Below are positions 11,232 to 22,553 of a stretch of 64,000 nt of DNA, one piece after another. Position 1 is the first letter of the stretch, and each line of letters opens with the position of its first letter. Origin of the DNA: Hemileia vastatrix. Taxonomy: Eukaryota; Basidiomycota; Pucciniomycetes; Pucciniales; Zaghouaniaceae. The notes under the pieces are model-generated. The model saw only the letters and a program-made list of their open reading frames with translations, ran no database searches and was not told the DNA's origin. A program made the position numbers and the translations under genes. The stretch lies in NCBI GenBank assembly GCA_030280995.1, contig JASXTE010000017.1, positions 6,895,001-6,959,000 on the forward strand, given 5' to 3'.

Positions 11232-12905
11232 GGATTTCAAATCAAATCTGCACTTAAATATTTCAAAAAAGTCAGTTATGACCTCAAATAATTACTTTTT
11301 TCCAAATTGTTTTTCACAACCACATGTTGGCCACATCATCAATTTCTTTTCTACCCTGTCTCTGTCACATTTGACATCCAGACCTCCATCCCCTCATTAA
11401 TCCTTGGCACACACTCCTCACTGAGATTTGAAACATTTTATTGCAACATTTTAACCAGGCATGTTTTTTTTCTTCTTTTTTAATATTTTCAACCTCTTAA
11501 TCTCTTTTCCTGTAGCATATCAGTTTTATAATGCCTCCTGAAAAATTAAACACTCAAAAGACAACATAAAAAATGCTACATCACAAAGGTCTTCACCTAA
11601 TGTAAGCACCTCACTGGAGAAATAAAAGTCTAGAAAGCTTAAAAAGAATGATTATCTCATCATCATCAAGTTCATCAAAAAAAAAATTATGATGCATGTT
11701 TTGGATGTGAAAAATCTATCAAAAAATCCAACTTCATCAAAGGTAAATATCTTCTTGTTGATGGAAAATGAAGTAAAAAAGAAAACAAAAGGGATAATTG
11801 AAATCCACTACACAATATAGGGGGTGGACTTTCTAGAAATTCCCCAACCTGAACTCAGAATGAACTCAGGTGGAACTCAGACTGAACTCTATTTGAAAAC
11901 CCACCTAAATTAGTTCTTCTGTGTGTTTTTTATCCCTGATTGTATGGTTCCTTTTTAAATAGCTCAATGTGTGTTCAATCTGTGGTGAATTTTGGTCCAA
12001 GTTTGCAGACTTGCCAGCAAGTCTGCCCCCCATATTGAACAGTGAAAAATCCTAAGAAAATGAATGAGAGGCTCAAAATTTATTAATCCAAATATAAAAA
12101 GGCTCATTTCTCTTCCACTTCCAATGGCTTTGCTATTGATGTTGATGATTTGGAGATATAGATTACAACATTTTCTGAAAATCTCAATGTCATGTGTCCT
12201 TTCTATGAGGAAATGGTTATTCTTTTTGGTTCCTGAGTTAATTTCAACCCTTTTTTTATATATATACTACTAAGGATATACCCTCTTGTTTTAAAACATC
12301 CAATAATTCTCCCAGATCACCTTTTCATCAAAAAAATCAATAACCTACAGCTTCTAAGCATAGTTCACCTAAATATGATCCTGACTATCAAGAAGATCAA
12401 TTGTTTCAGATTGGATCTGAGTCCTCAAAGCCCAATTTTTTAATGTATTTTTACTTTCTCTTTTTTCTTCAATTCTTTCATAAATTTTTCATTCTTTCTT
12501 TTCCAGTCTCCTTTTACTTAAACTCAAATTAAGATTTCATTACAGAATGTATTAAAAAAAGGCCAATCTTATGAGGAAATTAAAAAATTACATGACTTCT
12601 TAAATTTTTTAATTGTTTATTTGGTTAATGGTTAGGGAAAGGATTTAATGGTTACTTTTAATCTTATGAAAAATATTTATATCATGAGATTCTGATAACA
12701 CCATTTGTCCTTACTGGAATCAAAAATAGTGCAATTTCGGAATTCCAGATGGCAAAATAATACTGACACCTGTGCAAAAATCCTCATTACCATCATAATG
12801 TTATCACCTCACCAACAATATGCATTTATAAGTAGAGCTAATTCAAAAATATTCTATATATTATTGAAAAATTTAGAAATAACTTACCCTGCATTTTATT
12901 GAAGC
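11232..12905 (+). mobile_element. DNA-transposon-like element with decayed multi-exon gene, plus copy
   Basis: It starts with ATTAGTGGGGATTTCA and an ATCTGCACTTAA subterminal motif, the mirror image of the end at 11190. An ATG near 11531 opens MPPEKLNTQK, matching the MPPRKSNTQK of the inverted copy. After frameshifts, CFGCEKSIKKSNFIKGK appears near 11695-11745, a Cys pair that could be part of a zinc-binding N-terminus. Later pieces include a Ser/Pro-rich stretch (12340-12440), pyrimidine-rich tracts ending in CAG near 12505 and 12544 that look like intron acceptors, and a protein-like tail at 12544-12902. The family is unrecognised and multiple stops make it a pseudogene. Confidence 0.42.
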
Positions 12906-13015
12906 ATGCAGTGAATATCACTAGTTTTTTTAAAGTCATCAATTTTCCATCTCAGATTTGAAAATTCAGCAATAACCTCCCCTGCATTTTATTGAAGTAA
13001 CAGATGTAAATCACC
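12880..13015 (+). repeat. short tandem duplication (about 92-bp period)
   Basis: A block containing CCTGCATTTTATTGAAG at about 12890 recurs at about 12982 with similar flanks (AATAACTTACC and AATAACCTCCC). It spans the end of the preceding element. Confidence 0.5.
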
Positions 13016-13033
13016 AATATTTAATATAATTAC

Positions 13034-13061
13034 ATAAATAAATAAATAAATAAATAAATAA
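13034..13061 (+). repeat. (AAAT)n microsatellite
   Basis: About seven uninterrupted AAAT units. Confidence 0.85.
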
Positions 13062-13062
13062 G

Positions 13063-13700
13063 ATAAATCAAATTTAATAGTTTCAAAGTAATTAAAATTC
13101 CTTAAGCCACAATGCAGGCCAAGTCTAGAAACTAAGTTTTGGACTTTCTTAAGGTATAAGCAAGATGAGTTCCATGAAACAATTTAATTTTATCATGATT
13201 AATGTTTATACAACACAATGTTTTTGGCTCATTACTTTAGTTTAGTAAATTGAAATATACAATTAATTTATTAAAAATTTAATAAAAAATAAAAAATACT
13301 CAATGACTTTAAAATCAACATACTTTTTTGATCTACCTAAAGTTTTATTTAATTTATTAATTTACCTTCTTTAATTACTTTTTTATCCTTTGGTTTAGCT
13401 TTTTACTTATTTGAAAGGAGCGGCTGAAATGAGTCAAGTCATGACAAGATTCCAAACTTTGATTAGATTTTGTTCTTTGGTGATTTTTGTGATAAGAGTT
13501 CTAAACAGATTCAATGATTCAATTTCATAATCCAAACTAAATTATTCACCTATGATATTAGAAATAAAAACAATTTCTTTTGATTTTAGCAGGTAAAATA
13601 ATAGGCTTTCAAGTAAAAAAAAATTAATAAATTTTCTAATACATATCCATAAAGTTTATTTAAGGAAGTTGGCAGTGTGTGTGAAAGTGTAGGTAATATA
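13063..13700. other. intergenic, nothing recognised
   Basis: AT-rich DNA without a coding, repeat or RNA feature I can support. Confidence 0.35.
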
Positions 13701-13754
13701 AAAGTGGGAAGGGCTGTGTAGGTCTAGAAATTTCATTTCTGTTAAATTTTTATA

Positions 13755-14398
13755 ACATAGAATTGGGGCTTCATGGTTTTTTATAGCCAGGAAGCCAGTG
13801 AACCTGGCAGGAGGTTTTTATATGCTAACAGGGTGGTTGGTGGTTAAGATACAGCAACTAGGCAGATTTTCTTCTTGGCTGGGATTTCCAACGCCATGGA
13901 GGGGAGGACAGGTGGGGGGGAGTTCTATTTTAAATAAAAAGAGAAAGTAAGACTGAAATTTTCTCTCTTGTAAATCTCAGGAACTCTACTTAAAATGAGA
14001 AAACCAAAATAATCATATAATTTTTCACCAGTGGGTTAATTCCCAAAGGAGCCAAAACATAAAGGAGCCGCATCCTAGAATCAAAGCTGTCTGGCTGGAG
14101 TTTTAGAGGCAATTTAGAGGGGGAAGAGGTGTTAGGAGGTGATGATGAGGTGAGGAAGGGTTAGGGTACCCCAGATAGGCAGAAAATCTGCTTTACTGGG
14201 GTTTTAGAGGCAAGAGGAGGGGAGAGGTGGATGTGGGGGAAGGTAAAGGTACCCCAGCTAGGCAGGGAAGCTGCCTTACTGGTGTTTCCAAGGTAAAAAG
14301 AAGGAAAGAAGTGGGGGTCAAAAAATACCCAAGTTATGCAGGTTTGAGATGTTGGGGGCATTTAAATATCTTTGAGGACACCAAGAAGGGGGGAAGCA
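13755..14398 (+). repeat. GC-richer degenerate tandem repeat
   Basis: A core resembling CCCCAGCTAGGCAGGGAAGC, followed by a TACTGGGGTTTTAGAGGCAA-like arm and a purine-rich GGGGAGAGG tail, recurs about every 80-95 bp. Cores lie near 13855, 14089 (weak), 14168, 14253 and 14329 (weak). Base composition is clearly richer in G than the surroundings. The left edge carries AATTGGGGCTTCATGG (13760), similar to the inverse of the transposon end at 16290. The array may therefore be subterminal repeats of one larger element spanning to 16290; that is inference. Confidence 0.5.
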
Positions 14399-14497
14399 NN
14401 NNNNNNNNNNNNNNNNNNNNNNNNNNNNNNNNNNNNNNNNNNNNNNNNNNNNNNNNNNNNNNNNNNNNNNNNNNNNNNNNNNNNNNNNNNNNNNNNN
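14399..14497. other. assembly gap (99 N)
   Basis: A run of N lies directly left of the AAAAAG microsatellite, so the true size of gap and array is unknown. Confidence 0.98.
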
Positions 14498-14950
14498 AAA
14501 GAAAAAGAAAAGAAAAAGAAAAAGAAAAAGAAAAAGAAAAAGAAAAAGAAAAAGAAAAAGAAAAAGAAAAAGAAAAAGAAAAAGAAAAAGAAAAAGAAAA
14601 AGAAAAAGAAAAAGAAAAAGAAAAAGAAAAAGAAAAAGAAAAAGAAAAAGAAAAAGAAAAAGAAAAAGAAAAAGAAAAAGAAAAAGAAAAAGAAAAAGAA
14701 AAAGAAAAAGAAAAAGAAAAAGAAAAAGAAAAAGAAAAAGAAAAAGAAAAAGAAAAAGAAAAAGAAAAAGAAAAAGAAAAAGAAAAAGAAAAAGAAAAAG
14801 AAAAATAAAAATAAAAAGAAAAAGAAAAAGAAAAAGAAAAAGAAAAAGAAAAAGAAAAAGAAAAAGATAAAGATAAAGAAAAAGAAAAATAAAAATAAAA
14901 AGAAAAATAAAAATAAAAAGAAAAAGAAAAAGAAAAAGAAAAAGAAAAAA
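14498..14950 (+). repeat. (AAAAAG)n hexanucleotide microsatellite
   Basis: About 75 units of AAAAAG, one 5-base unit near 14508, and G-to-T variants (AAAAAT pairs) clustered at 14806-14818 and 14885-14920. Two units near 14869 and 14875 read AAAGAT. Long open frames of Lys-Glu or Phe/Ser here are artefacts of the repeat. The variant units sit only in the right half, suggesting an older right and an expanding left end. Confidence 0.95.
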
Positions 14951-15004
14951 TAAGAATCAATAAATATAAAAAGTTTGGTGAAAAAATGACTTACCTGGAG
15001 AGAT

Positions 15005-16290
15005 GAGTTGAGAAAGGATGATGCTGTCAAATCAGTGAAATGGGAAGCTATGGTAAAAATCAGCACTTTTTTTTTAAGAAAGTGTGGATTTGAGTAAAAT
15101 GATTCCCTTAATTCGTTTTGAAATCCACAAGTGTTGGGGCTATTTTTGTGGTCTTCCAACATTGGCAGAGGCCTTTGTTGGTCTGTTTGGTGCTGTTTTT
15201 TATGTCTTTATTGACATTGGTTAGGAATTAGGTGTATTTTTTTTTCTTTTCAGTGAATATTGGGACTATTGGTATGTAGTTACTACAATTTTATAGCCCC
15301 ATTTTTTCTCTATACTTGATGTCTAGATGATATTTATCATATTCCAAGTTTCAAGGGGTCATTAACTCACTTTTCATTTCTTAAAGATAGCTGTTTAATT
15401 TTTTTTACATGTTTTACGGGCTAACCTTAAGTCTTAGGGTTAAGTGCTTAGTATCATTAAGTAGAGCTAATTTTTCTTAATATTTTATGTCTAAATGTTG
15501 TCTTAGCTTTTTGGTTAAAAGGTTTTAGTAGTTGTGGTGGATTTTTCTAAAAATTTTGGGCTTGATTGGAGGTTTTTAGTGGTTTCCTGGCTTCAGGGAG
15601 GTCCGGCCGCCTTGGTTATAGAAGGCTGGTGAGCATTTCTAAAGGGTTTTTATTCAATTTTCCTGTCATAAACGTCAAATTTGATGCTGCGCATGGATTT
15701 TTTAGGTGGTGGTCTGTGTGTACATACTGATTAAGACAGTTTGGGGCAACCTTAATTATCATACAACCATCTGGTAATTATATCATTGTTTCTCACTCAG
15801 TTTTCACTGTTTTTTGGGAACAATTGGCTGTGTTTTTTTCAAGGTTAGTTCTTCATTTAACTCAAATTTGACAACTGGTTTCATTAGTGTAGCTTTGCAA
15901 ACTGCATCAAGTATTATTGCTGTTTTCTGTGCAACAAGTGCACAGTGTTTTGGTTTTCTGGTGTGGATCTTTCTGAATTTCAGGTTCTCTTTGATCTGTG
16001 GTATATCTATGCTACTTTCTTGACTTATTAAGCAGTCAAGAAGTGTGTTGGAAGGGGTATTGTAACAAACTATAATTTTCTGTAGCAAATAAATCTCACC
16101 TGTTCTTTCTCAAAGGGACAGGGTTTTTTTCTCCAATTTTACTCCAACTCCCTTGGTCAAGGCCTATAGCTAGTACTATTGGATTTTCTATAGTGTGTTT
16201 TGGAAATCTGCTCTTAAATAAGTGCAGATTTAATCAAATCTATGTGCTGATTTGTAAGTGCTTATTTTTTAGAACTGAAGCCCCCTAATA
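15005..16290 (-). mobile_element. DNA-transposon-like element, longer member of the family
   Basis: Its left block (about 15018-15150, containing GGATGATGCTG, CAGTGAAATGGGA, CAGCACTT, TTGAAAT and TGTTGGGGCTA) and its right block (16191-16290) recur joined together at about 17310-17548. The left block cannot be placed exactly. Between the blocks lies a minus-strand coding relic (15804-16175). The end AGAACTGAAGCCCCCTAATA (16271-16290) is shared with the elements at 11190 and 17548. No TIR pair is clear at the left block, and the element may extend left to about 13760. Class is uncertain. Confidence 0.42.
15804..16175 (-). pseudogene. unrecognised protein-coding relic inside the element
   Basis: About 94 codons are open from 16088 to 15804 (VCYNTPSNTLLDCLISQESS, then KHCALVAQKTAIILDAVC, ending at a TGA). 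There is no ATG, only a TTG at the open end, so this is an internal exon or a truncated frame. Upstream in another frame, PIVLAIGLDQGSWSKIGEKN is also protein-like, implying a frameshift or a removed intron near 16110. The sequence lacks the stops seen in nearby relics, suggesting more recent decay. Family not recognised; a transposase or accessory protein of the host element is the natural guess. Confidence 0.4.
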
Positions 16291-16639
16291 TATGGCTTGA
16301 AATCAAAATTCAGTGATCTGTATTGTCATTTTTTGACTTTATAAATTAAGAAAAATAGTTATAAAAAAGCAATTTTTATATGTGAGACTCATAGAATTGA
16401 AAGGAATATGAATTTTAAATTAGATATATCAAAACTTACAGAGCTTCATGGATGCATTCTAGATCTAAAACACAAATTCAACAATTTACTTGATTTTAAT
16501 GGTACTTAATTACATTTTGTTTTATAAAAATATTTCTAAGTTATGAAACATTCTTGGGAAAAAAACTTATCTGGTTAACAAAATCAATGGAACTCTTTGA
16601 AAAAGTAAAAAAAAATCTACCTCTTATATGGGTCAAGGA

Positions 16640-17241
16640 GATTTTTTTCACCTTGACTAAGTTTCTGAAATAGTGGAATATCTGTACCATAAAAAGAATT
16701 TATACATCCCACAAAAACCTTTTCTTGAATAAACTGAGATTTTTTAAGTTTCTCTTCTTTTTTGTCCAAGAAAGCAGTTGGAACATAAAAAGGAATAGAG
16801 GTGATATATTATTTTGTATCACTATTAATTGAGCCATACCCTAAAAAGAAGAAATTTTAAAATCTTTCTAAGACTGCTCCATTAAATTTTCAGTCATAAA
16901 GACATATTGTGATGGAAAATTGAATAAAATTATAATGTTGTTGTTTTTGAGAATTGTTGTGAAACATAGGGTGATTCTGAATAAGCTCAACCAAGTAAAG
17001 TAAACATTCCAGAAAAGTGCTAAATAACTTCATAAAACTGGGTGAAAATAAGTTTAGGAATTTTTGAATGGTGTACTAGGGGGTATGAGGTACTTGTAGT
17101 GTTTTTCAAAGAAGGAAATATTACCTGGCCATTTTTTTCAAAAAACAAAGTCTTCTTCAAGATCGGAATCCAGTGGAGAACTAGAGCCATAAAAGTCATC
17201 GCTTGATGTAATTTATCATGGTTTGAGAGGGAGGAAGGCAT
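16640..17241 (-). pseudogene. unrecognised degenerate coding region
   Basis: Minus-strand frames hold protein-like pieces. From 17241: HDKLHQAMTFMALVLHWIP and, one frame over, KKWPGNISFFEKHYKYLIPP. From about 16800: PFYVPTAFLDKKEEKLKKSQ and FVGCINSFYGTDIPLFQKLS, ending in PYKR and a stop. Several frameshifts separate them. No catalytic motif is recognisable. It may belong to the same transposon family as its neighbours. Confidence 0.35.
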
Positions 17242-17309
17242 GACTATTATATGATATGAAAAAAAAATGTTTTAAAAAGTTTTGAGTTATAAAGTGTAAT
17301 TCTGTGGAG

Positions 17310-17548
17310 TGTTGCATATGAATGGGATGATGCTGAAAAGTCAGTGAAATGGGACGTTATGGGGAATACAGCACTTCTGTTTATGAAAGTATGAATTTTC
17401 GTGAAATAATTGATTTATTTCATTTTTGAAATACACCAGTGTTGGGGCTAGTGTGTTTTGGATATTCACACTTAGATAGATGCAGATTTGGCCAAACTCA
17501 AGTGTGGATTTGTAAGTGTAAATCTGCCAGAACTGACACCCTCTAATG
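17310..17548 (-). mobile_element. short internally deleted (MITE-like) derivative
   Basis: About 240 bp that join a left block resembling about 15018-15150 directly to a right block resembling 16191-16290, with the join near GTTGGGGCTAGTGTGTTTTGG (17440-17460). It ends AGAACTGACACCCTCTAATG (17529-17548). The intervening kilobase with the coding relic is absent, as expected of a non-autonomous deletion derivative. Divergence between the copies is roughly a quarter of positions by eye, so both are old. Confidence 0.45.
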
Positions 17549-17604
17549 GCAAGTTGATTAAAAAGCATTTGGGATTCCTCTCAAGCCCTTCCTTACTTAA
17601 TCTT

Positions 17605-18773
17605 TGTTAGTGTGTGCTAGTATTTAAGTATGATTTAATAGTAAATATTAATGGTCCTAATACTTATTGATAAATGATTTAGTGATTAAACCTCAGGGGA
17701 AGACAAATAAATTAGTTATTATCAATGTAAACTCACAATACTTGGATTTTTATGTGTTCTAGTGGTGGAAAATAGATCAATAAAATATAGTTACAGCTTA
17801 TATAAAGATAATATCAATTTATAAATGCTCTATAATATATTTATATATGATAATAATCTTTTTATAGTGTTTATTTGATGTGTAGTAAGTGATGTCTAAT
17901 AACCCATCAAATCCTCCTTTACTTATACCAAAATCCACTGGAGTGCACAGACCCTCAAGCTGGAAGATGTCACTGCTATCCCCAGAAATTACAGCACTAT
18001 GAAGGCAAGCACCTTCCCATGGCGTCCACTTCAAGCAGATTTAACACCCAGACATCCAGTAAGGACCCTCCATCACAATTAATGATACCACAGACCCATA
18101 CCATAAATAGAATAACCAGATAAAAGTAGATACCATAAAGAAACAGGTAAAATAACTTATTCAAAGAGTATATAATGAAACCCAAAGCATAAAAAGGAAA
18201 CAAATTAACATTCCAGGCCCCCAATAACATCCCCAAGCATCCATATTAACCCAGTAATGATATTCCAACCCATAGATCCGTGAAAATCCATCAAATGAAG
18301 CAGATTAAGTTTTCCAAGCTGGATATATGCACCTGAAAAAGGTTTACATGCTTGTGTAGGTATTGTGAGTCCACTGAATATGTCCATATAACCTAAAAGA
18401 AGCATAAAAAAGGTTATAGGCTACTAAGAGGTTAAAACCCACTTATAGACCTAAATATACACAATATAACTATATATCTCACTGAATATGAAGCTTAAGT
18501 ATACATATCTGCTTATGTATGTCTATAATTACTTATTATCACTTAAGATAAGTATATTATGACTCCATTAACACCTTAATAAATATAATTAGTCTATGGA
18601 TAAGCTATTTAAGCTATTATAAGTCATATAATAGGGTAATAATTATATATATATGTATTATAACCATATATATAATTATTTTAAACCTATTTTTAAGTTA
18701 TAATATTAATGTAATTAAGGTTATCTTTTTTAAACATAAGAGTTACTAAGTCCTGGGGATACCTAGGCTGACA
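17605..18773 (-). repeat. Gypsy-1 3' LTR
   Basis: About 1169 bp. In sense it starts TGTCAGCCTAGGTATCCCC, and its outer end is CACACACTAACA where the 5' LTR has CACACTGACA. The polypurine tract lies directly to its right on the plus strand (18774-18785). Short ORFs inside (17819-18405) are LTR shadows; the same frames recur in the LTRs at 25014 and 44204. Confidence 0.82.
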
Positions 18774-18889
18774 CTCCCTCACCCAAAAAAAACAATAAAA
18801 AACAGTTAAGACATTTTAATTAATAAGTAAGGAGTGAATAGAAAAATAAGTTTTAAATTTTCTATGATACATATACCAAATTAAACAGT

Positions 18890-21800
18890 ATTATTTGGAT
18901 TTGAATTTTTTTCAAGAGATTTTTAAGATCAGAGATTTTTTTTTCTGGAATCCACTGGTCATATTCACTTGATTTATTTTTTAACCTTAATAGATACTCA
19001 ACCCCCTTTTCTTTTGTAAGGTGACTCTTTTTAAGTATATTTCAATTTCTGCCTTTTCAAATTTTTCTTCAAGTAGGTCTTTACGCCTTTGTGATCTTCT
19101 TAGAAATAGAGCAGTATCATTAGAACTGTATGGTTTTATAAGAGAAATAGATAATACTGGATGTTTTCTATCATATGGTGCATATAGAATAACTTCAACA
19201 GCATTGTTTCCAAACATTTTTTTTACTACAAATGGTCCAATGAATGGATTGTTCAATTTAACATTACCACCTAAATTGAAATGTAGTGTAGAAATAAGGA
19301 CTTCATCACCCTCTTTGAACATTTGCTCTTTATGGTCTTTATCCCATCTTTTCTTTTCATACTCAAATGCCTTATTTATGCATTATTGAGCATTTTTTCT
19401 GCATAATTCTTGCATCTGAAGAAAGTATTTTATACCTGGATGAATATCCAATCTAGGTAATTTATTTAGAGTTTTAGCAGGGGTATTAGTTACATAACCC
19501 AACCATAACCCAAATGGCTTTTCTCCAGTGTCAGAATGTACTTTTATATTGTATGCAAATTCTAAACCTGGGATAAGGGCTACCAATCATGCATGAATTT
19601 GTAAATTTCTTTAAAGTCAAGACCAATAGCACAATATATTCTTATCATATCTTCTAAAGTTTGTATCATTCTTTCTGCTTGCACATCAGTTTATGGATGG
19701 TGTGCTGTAGAAAGTTTTAATTGACACCCTGAAACATCCATTAGTGATGTCCAGAACTCAGAAGTAAATTTTGGAACTCTTTCTAAAACTACTGCTTTGG
19801 GGAAGCCTGATATATTTAACATTTGTTTCCACCATAAGAAATCTAAGTCCTTTGCTGAAACCTCTTTGCGGGTAGGAATAAATTTACACATTTTTGTTAA
19901 TCTATCTACAATTACCCAGCAGAAGTAATAAATATTATACCCTGCTATTGGAAAACCTTTTACAAAGTCCATGTTAAGTATTTCCTATGGAGCTTTTGGT
20001 TGATCAATTTTTGTAATAAACATGCTCTTTTGCCTTTTAATCTTTTAGATTTTTGACAAGAATCACATGTTTCAACATATTTTTGAACATAATCAGACAT
20101 GTTAATCCACCAATCTGTATTTTTTACTCTGGTTAATGTTTTATGTAAGTCAAAATGACCTTCTAATATATCATCATGACATATAGTTAAAATTAACTCC
20201 TTAATTGAAGGGGGAAATACAATTAAATTGCTTAGTTTCTTCCTGTAATATATAAAAACATCCTCAATGGAAAATTTTCCTTTTTCTAATGCTTCCTTAA
20301 ACCTGTGTGGTAATGTTTTTATTAAAACACTCATTGAAATATTAGATGGATCATTTAATATTGTAGTAAGCTTACTTAAGTTAAGATCTGAAGCATAATT
20401 GTCAAGAATGGATCACATAAATTCATCCTCAACATCTACAATATATATGCCATAAATTTTAATAATCTCTGATTCAGGAACATAAGCAGAATTATCATCA
20501 TTATTAGGTAGAGGTACTCTAGATAACATATCTACATTAGAGTGTAAGGTTCCTGCTCAATGTGTAATAGTAATCTGTCCTCTGTACTATTGTACAGCTA
20601 ATTTCCATCTAAACATATTTTTGTTAAGATTTTTCATTTTTAAGAGTGACTTAACTGCACTTCAGTGAGTTATTAACTCAAATTTTTTGTCTTTAAGGTA
20701 ATAATTTAGCTTCTAAACAGCCCATACTACTGCCAAACATTTAAGTTGAGTAGAACCATATTTCAATTCACAACTTCTTAGAGTACGTGAAATATTGGAA
20801 ATTACTACTTCTGACATTTTCCCTTCAATAAGTTGTTTTTGATGCAAAGAAGCACCCAAACCAATAAAACTTGCATCAGTATACAATAAAAAAGGTTATT
20901 AGAAATCTGGTAATCCCAATATAGGAGCTTTCATCAAACATTCTTTCAACTTATCAAAAGCCTGTTTTCTTTTATTATTCCAAATGAAATCTTCTGATTT
21001 CTTTATCAGTGTGGTCAATGGTGCAGCAATTAATTGGTAGTTTTTTTTTATTGTATAAAAAAAGCACACATACCTAGAAAAGATTGTACATCCTTTAAAT
21101 TTTGTGGAATTCAAATATTGTTGGTTGCAGCCACCTTATTTTGGTCTACACATATTTGTAAGCCAGATACAATATGACCAAGCACTTTTAAAGACTCAAA
21201 CCCAAATTTAAATTTTTTCAATGCAAGGATCATTTTTATTTCATCCATTTTTTTGAAATACCTTCTTTAAATGTTTTAAGTGTTCATCATATGTCTTAGA
21301 GAACACTATGATGTCATCAATGTATACCATAAACCATCCCTCAATAATTTCATTATGGAATGTTATATCCATTAACTTCTGAAATAACTGAAGGATCAAT
21401 TTTGGTCCAAATGGAATCCTGACATATTTATATATTCCCATATGTGTTTTTATCAACAAAAAGTTCTGTGAATTCTTTTCAACATGAATTTGATGGTACC
21501 TTTTTTTTCCATCTAGGCAACTTATGTATTTAAAACCTTTAAGGGTAGCATGTATAAAGACAATCCTTGGAAAGGGGTAAATATCATCCACTGTAAATGT
21601 ATTTAATGCTCAACATTCACTGAAAAGTCATGCTTTATCTTGTTCATAAGAAATTAACACTGGTGATATTAAACAATATTTTTGTGTGGTTTCAACCTTC
21701 TCAAGAATGTGCATTTTTAATAACATCCTAAAATTATCCTTTATGTCTTTCCTCTTCATTGGTGAAGCAGGTTATGTTTTCTTTTTAAGACTATTATGAA

Positions 21801-22553
21801 TATTATCCATATCACAGGTTGAACTAATTTTCATCTCAAGATCTTTTACAAGGCCAAGTTGATTTTGCCCATGTGCAAAAGCCATTTGAAATGTTTTAAT
21901 TAAATCCAAAATATTTGTTTTCTCAGCTTCAATTAACTGAGTGCCAAATGATGCTTTAGAAATTTTTGTTTCAAGAAGTTCCATCTCATTGGTTTCTCTT
22001 CCTTTTCAAGGAATATTTATCACTGACTTAATGTGAAAGACTGTGTTAAAAGAATTTTTTTTTAATTTTCTTTTACCATTCATGAGAATTGTAGAATTAT
22101 TATTAGAAGGGTCTAACTTCACACCAAACTTAGTCAGAATGTCATTTCCAATGATAAAACAGATAGTAAAATTGGTATCATCCATTACTATAAAGTCACA
22201 AGTTACTCTAACATAACCATATTGATGTTTAAAATATAAAAAGCTTTTTATCTACAAATTGGGTGTAGTACTCTTCCAAAACCTCTCCTATTTTTACTTT
22301 GAAGGGGTTCAAGCTTTGACTTATAATCAATAAAAATTTTCTGTAATGTATTTTTAGAAACAACAGAACCATCATCTCCTGTGTCCAATACTATATTTAC
22401 ATTTTCTCTAGAAATGATAGCTGGAAACGTGATAGGTGTCCTTTTTAAGTTATCAGATTGTATATCCTTAATGATTTCAGCATGTTCAAAATTTATTAAA
22501 TATTTATTTGAGTCCATATTTAATATTAGATTTTCAAAGATGGAAAAATCATC
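18890..22553 (-). pseudogene. Gypsy-1 pol (protease-RT-RNase H-integrase-chromodomain), broken
   Basis: Sense order from right to left: protease near 22390 (VLDTGD), RT with YIDD intact (21241-21591), RNase H traces near 20900-20500, the integrase zinc finger (HH at about 20195-20155, CDSCQKSK near 20060), the integrase core (19972-19691, where the usual SDRDPKFTSEF reads LERVPKFTSEF, losing the second catalytic Asp), and a decayed chromodomain region near 18990-18900. At least ten stops or frameshifts break it up. Amino-acid identity to Gypsy-2 pol is about 80-90% left of 21870 and higher to the right. Confidence 0.85.

Noticed and set aside
14227..15162. Several long open frames of Lys/Glu, Lys or Phe/Ser over the AAAAAG array
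   Set aside because: They are products of a 6-base microsatellite and a run of N, with no unique sequence; not genes.
17819..18405. Repeated ORFs of 66-79 aa in the Gypsy LTRs (also at 25228-25814 and 44608-45004)
   Set aside because: Frames inside LTRs that recur because LTRs are repeats. No domain, and the divergent LTR at 36790 does not keep them.
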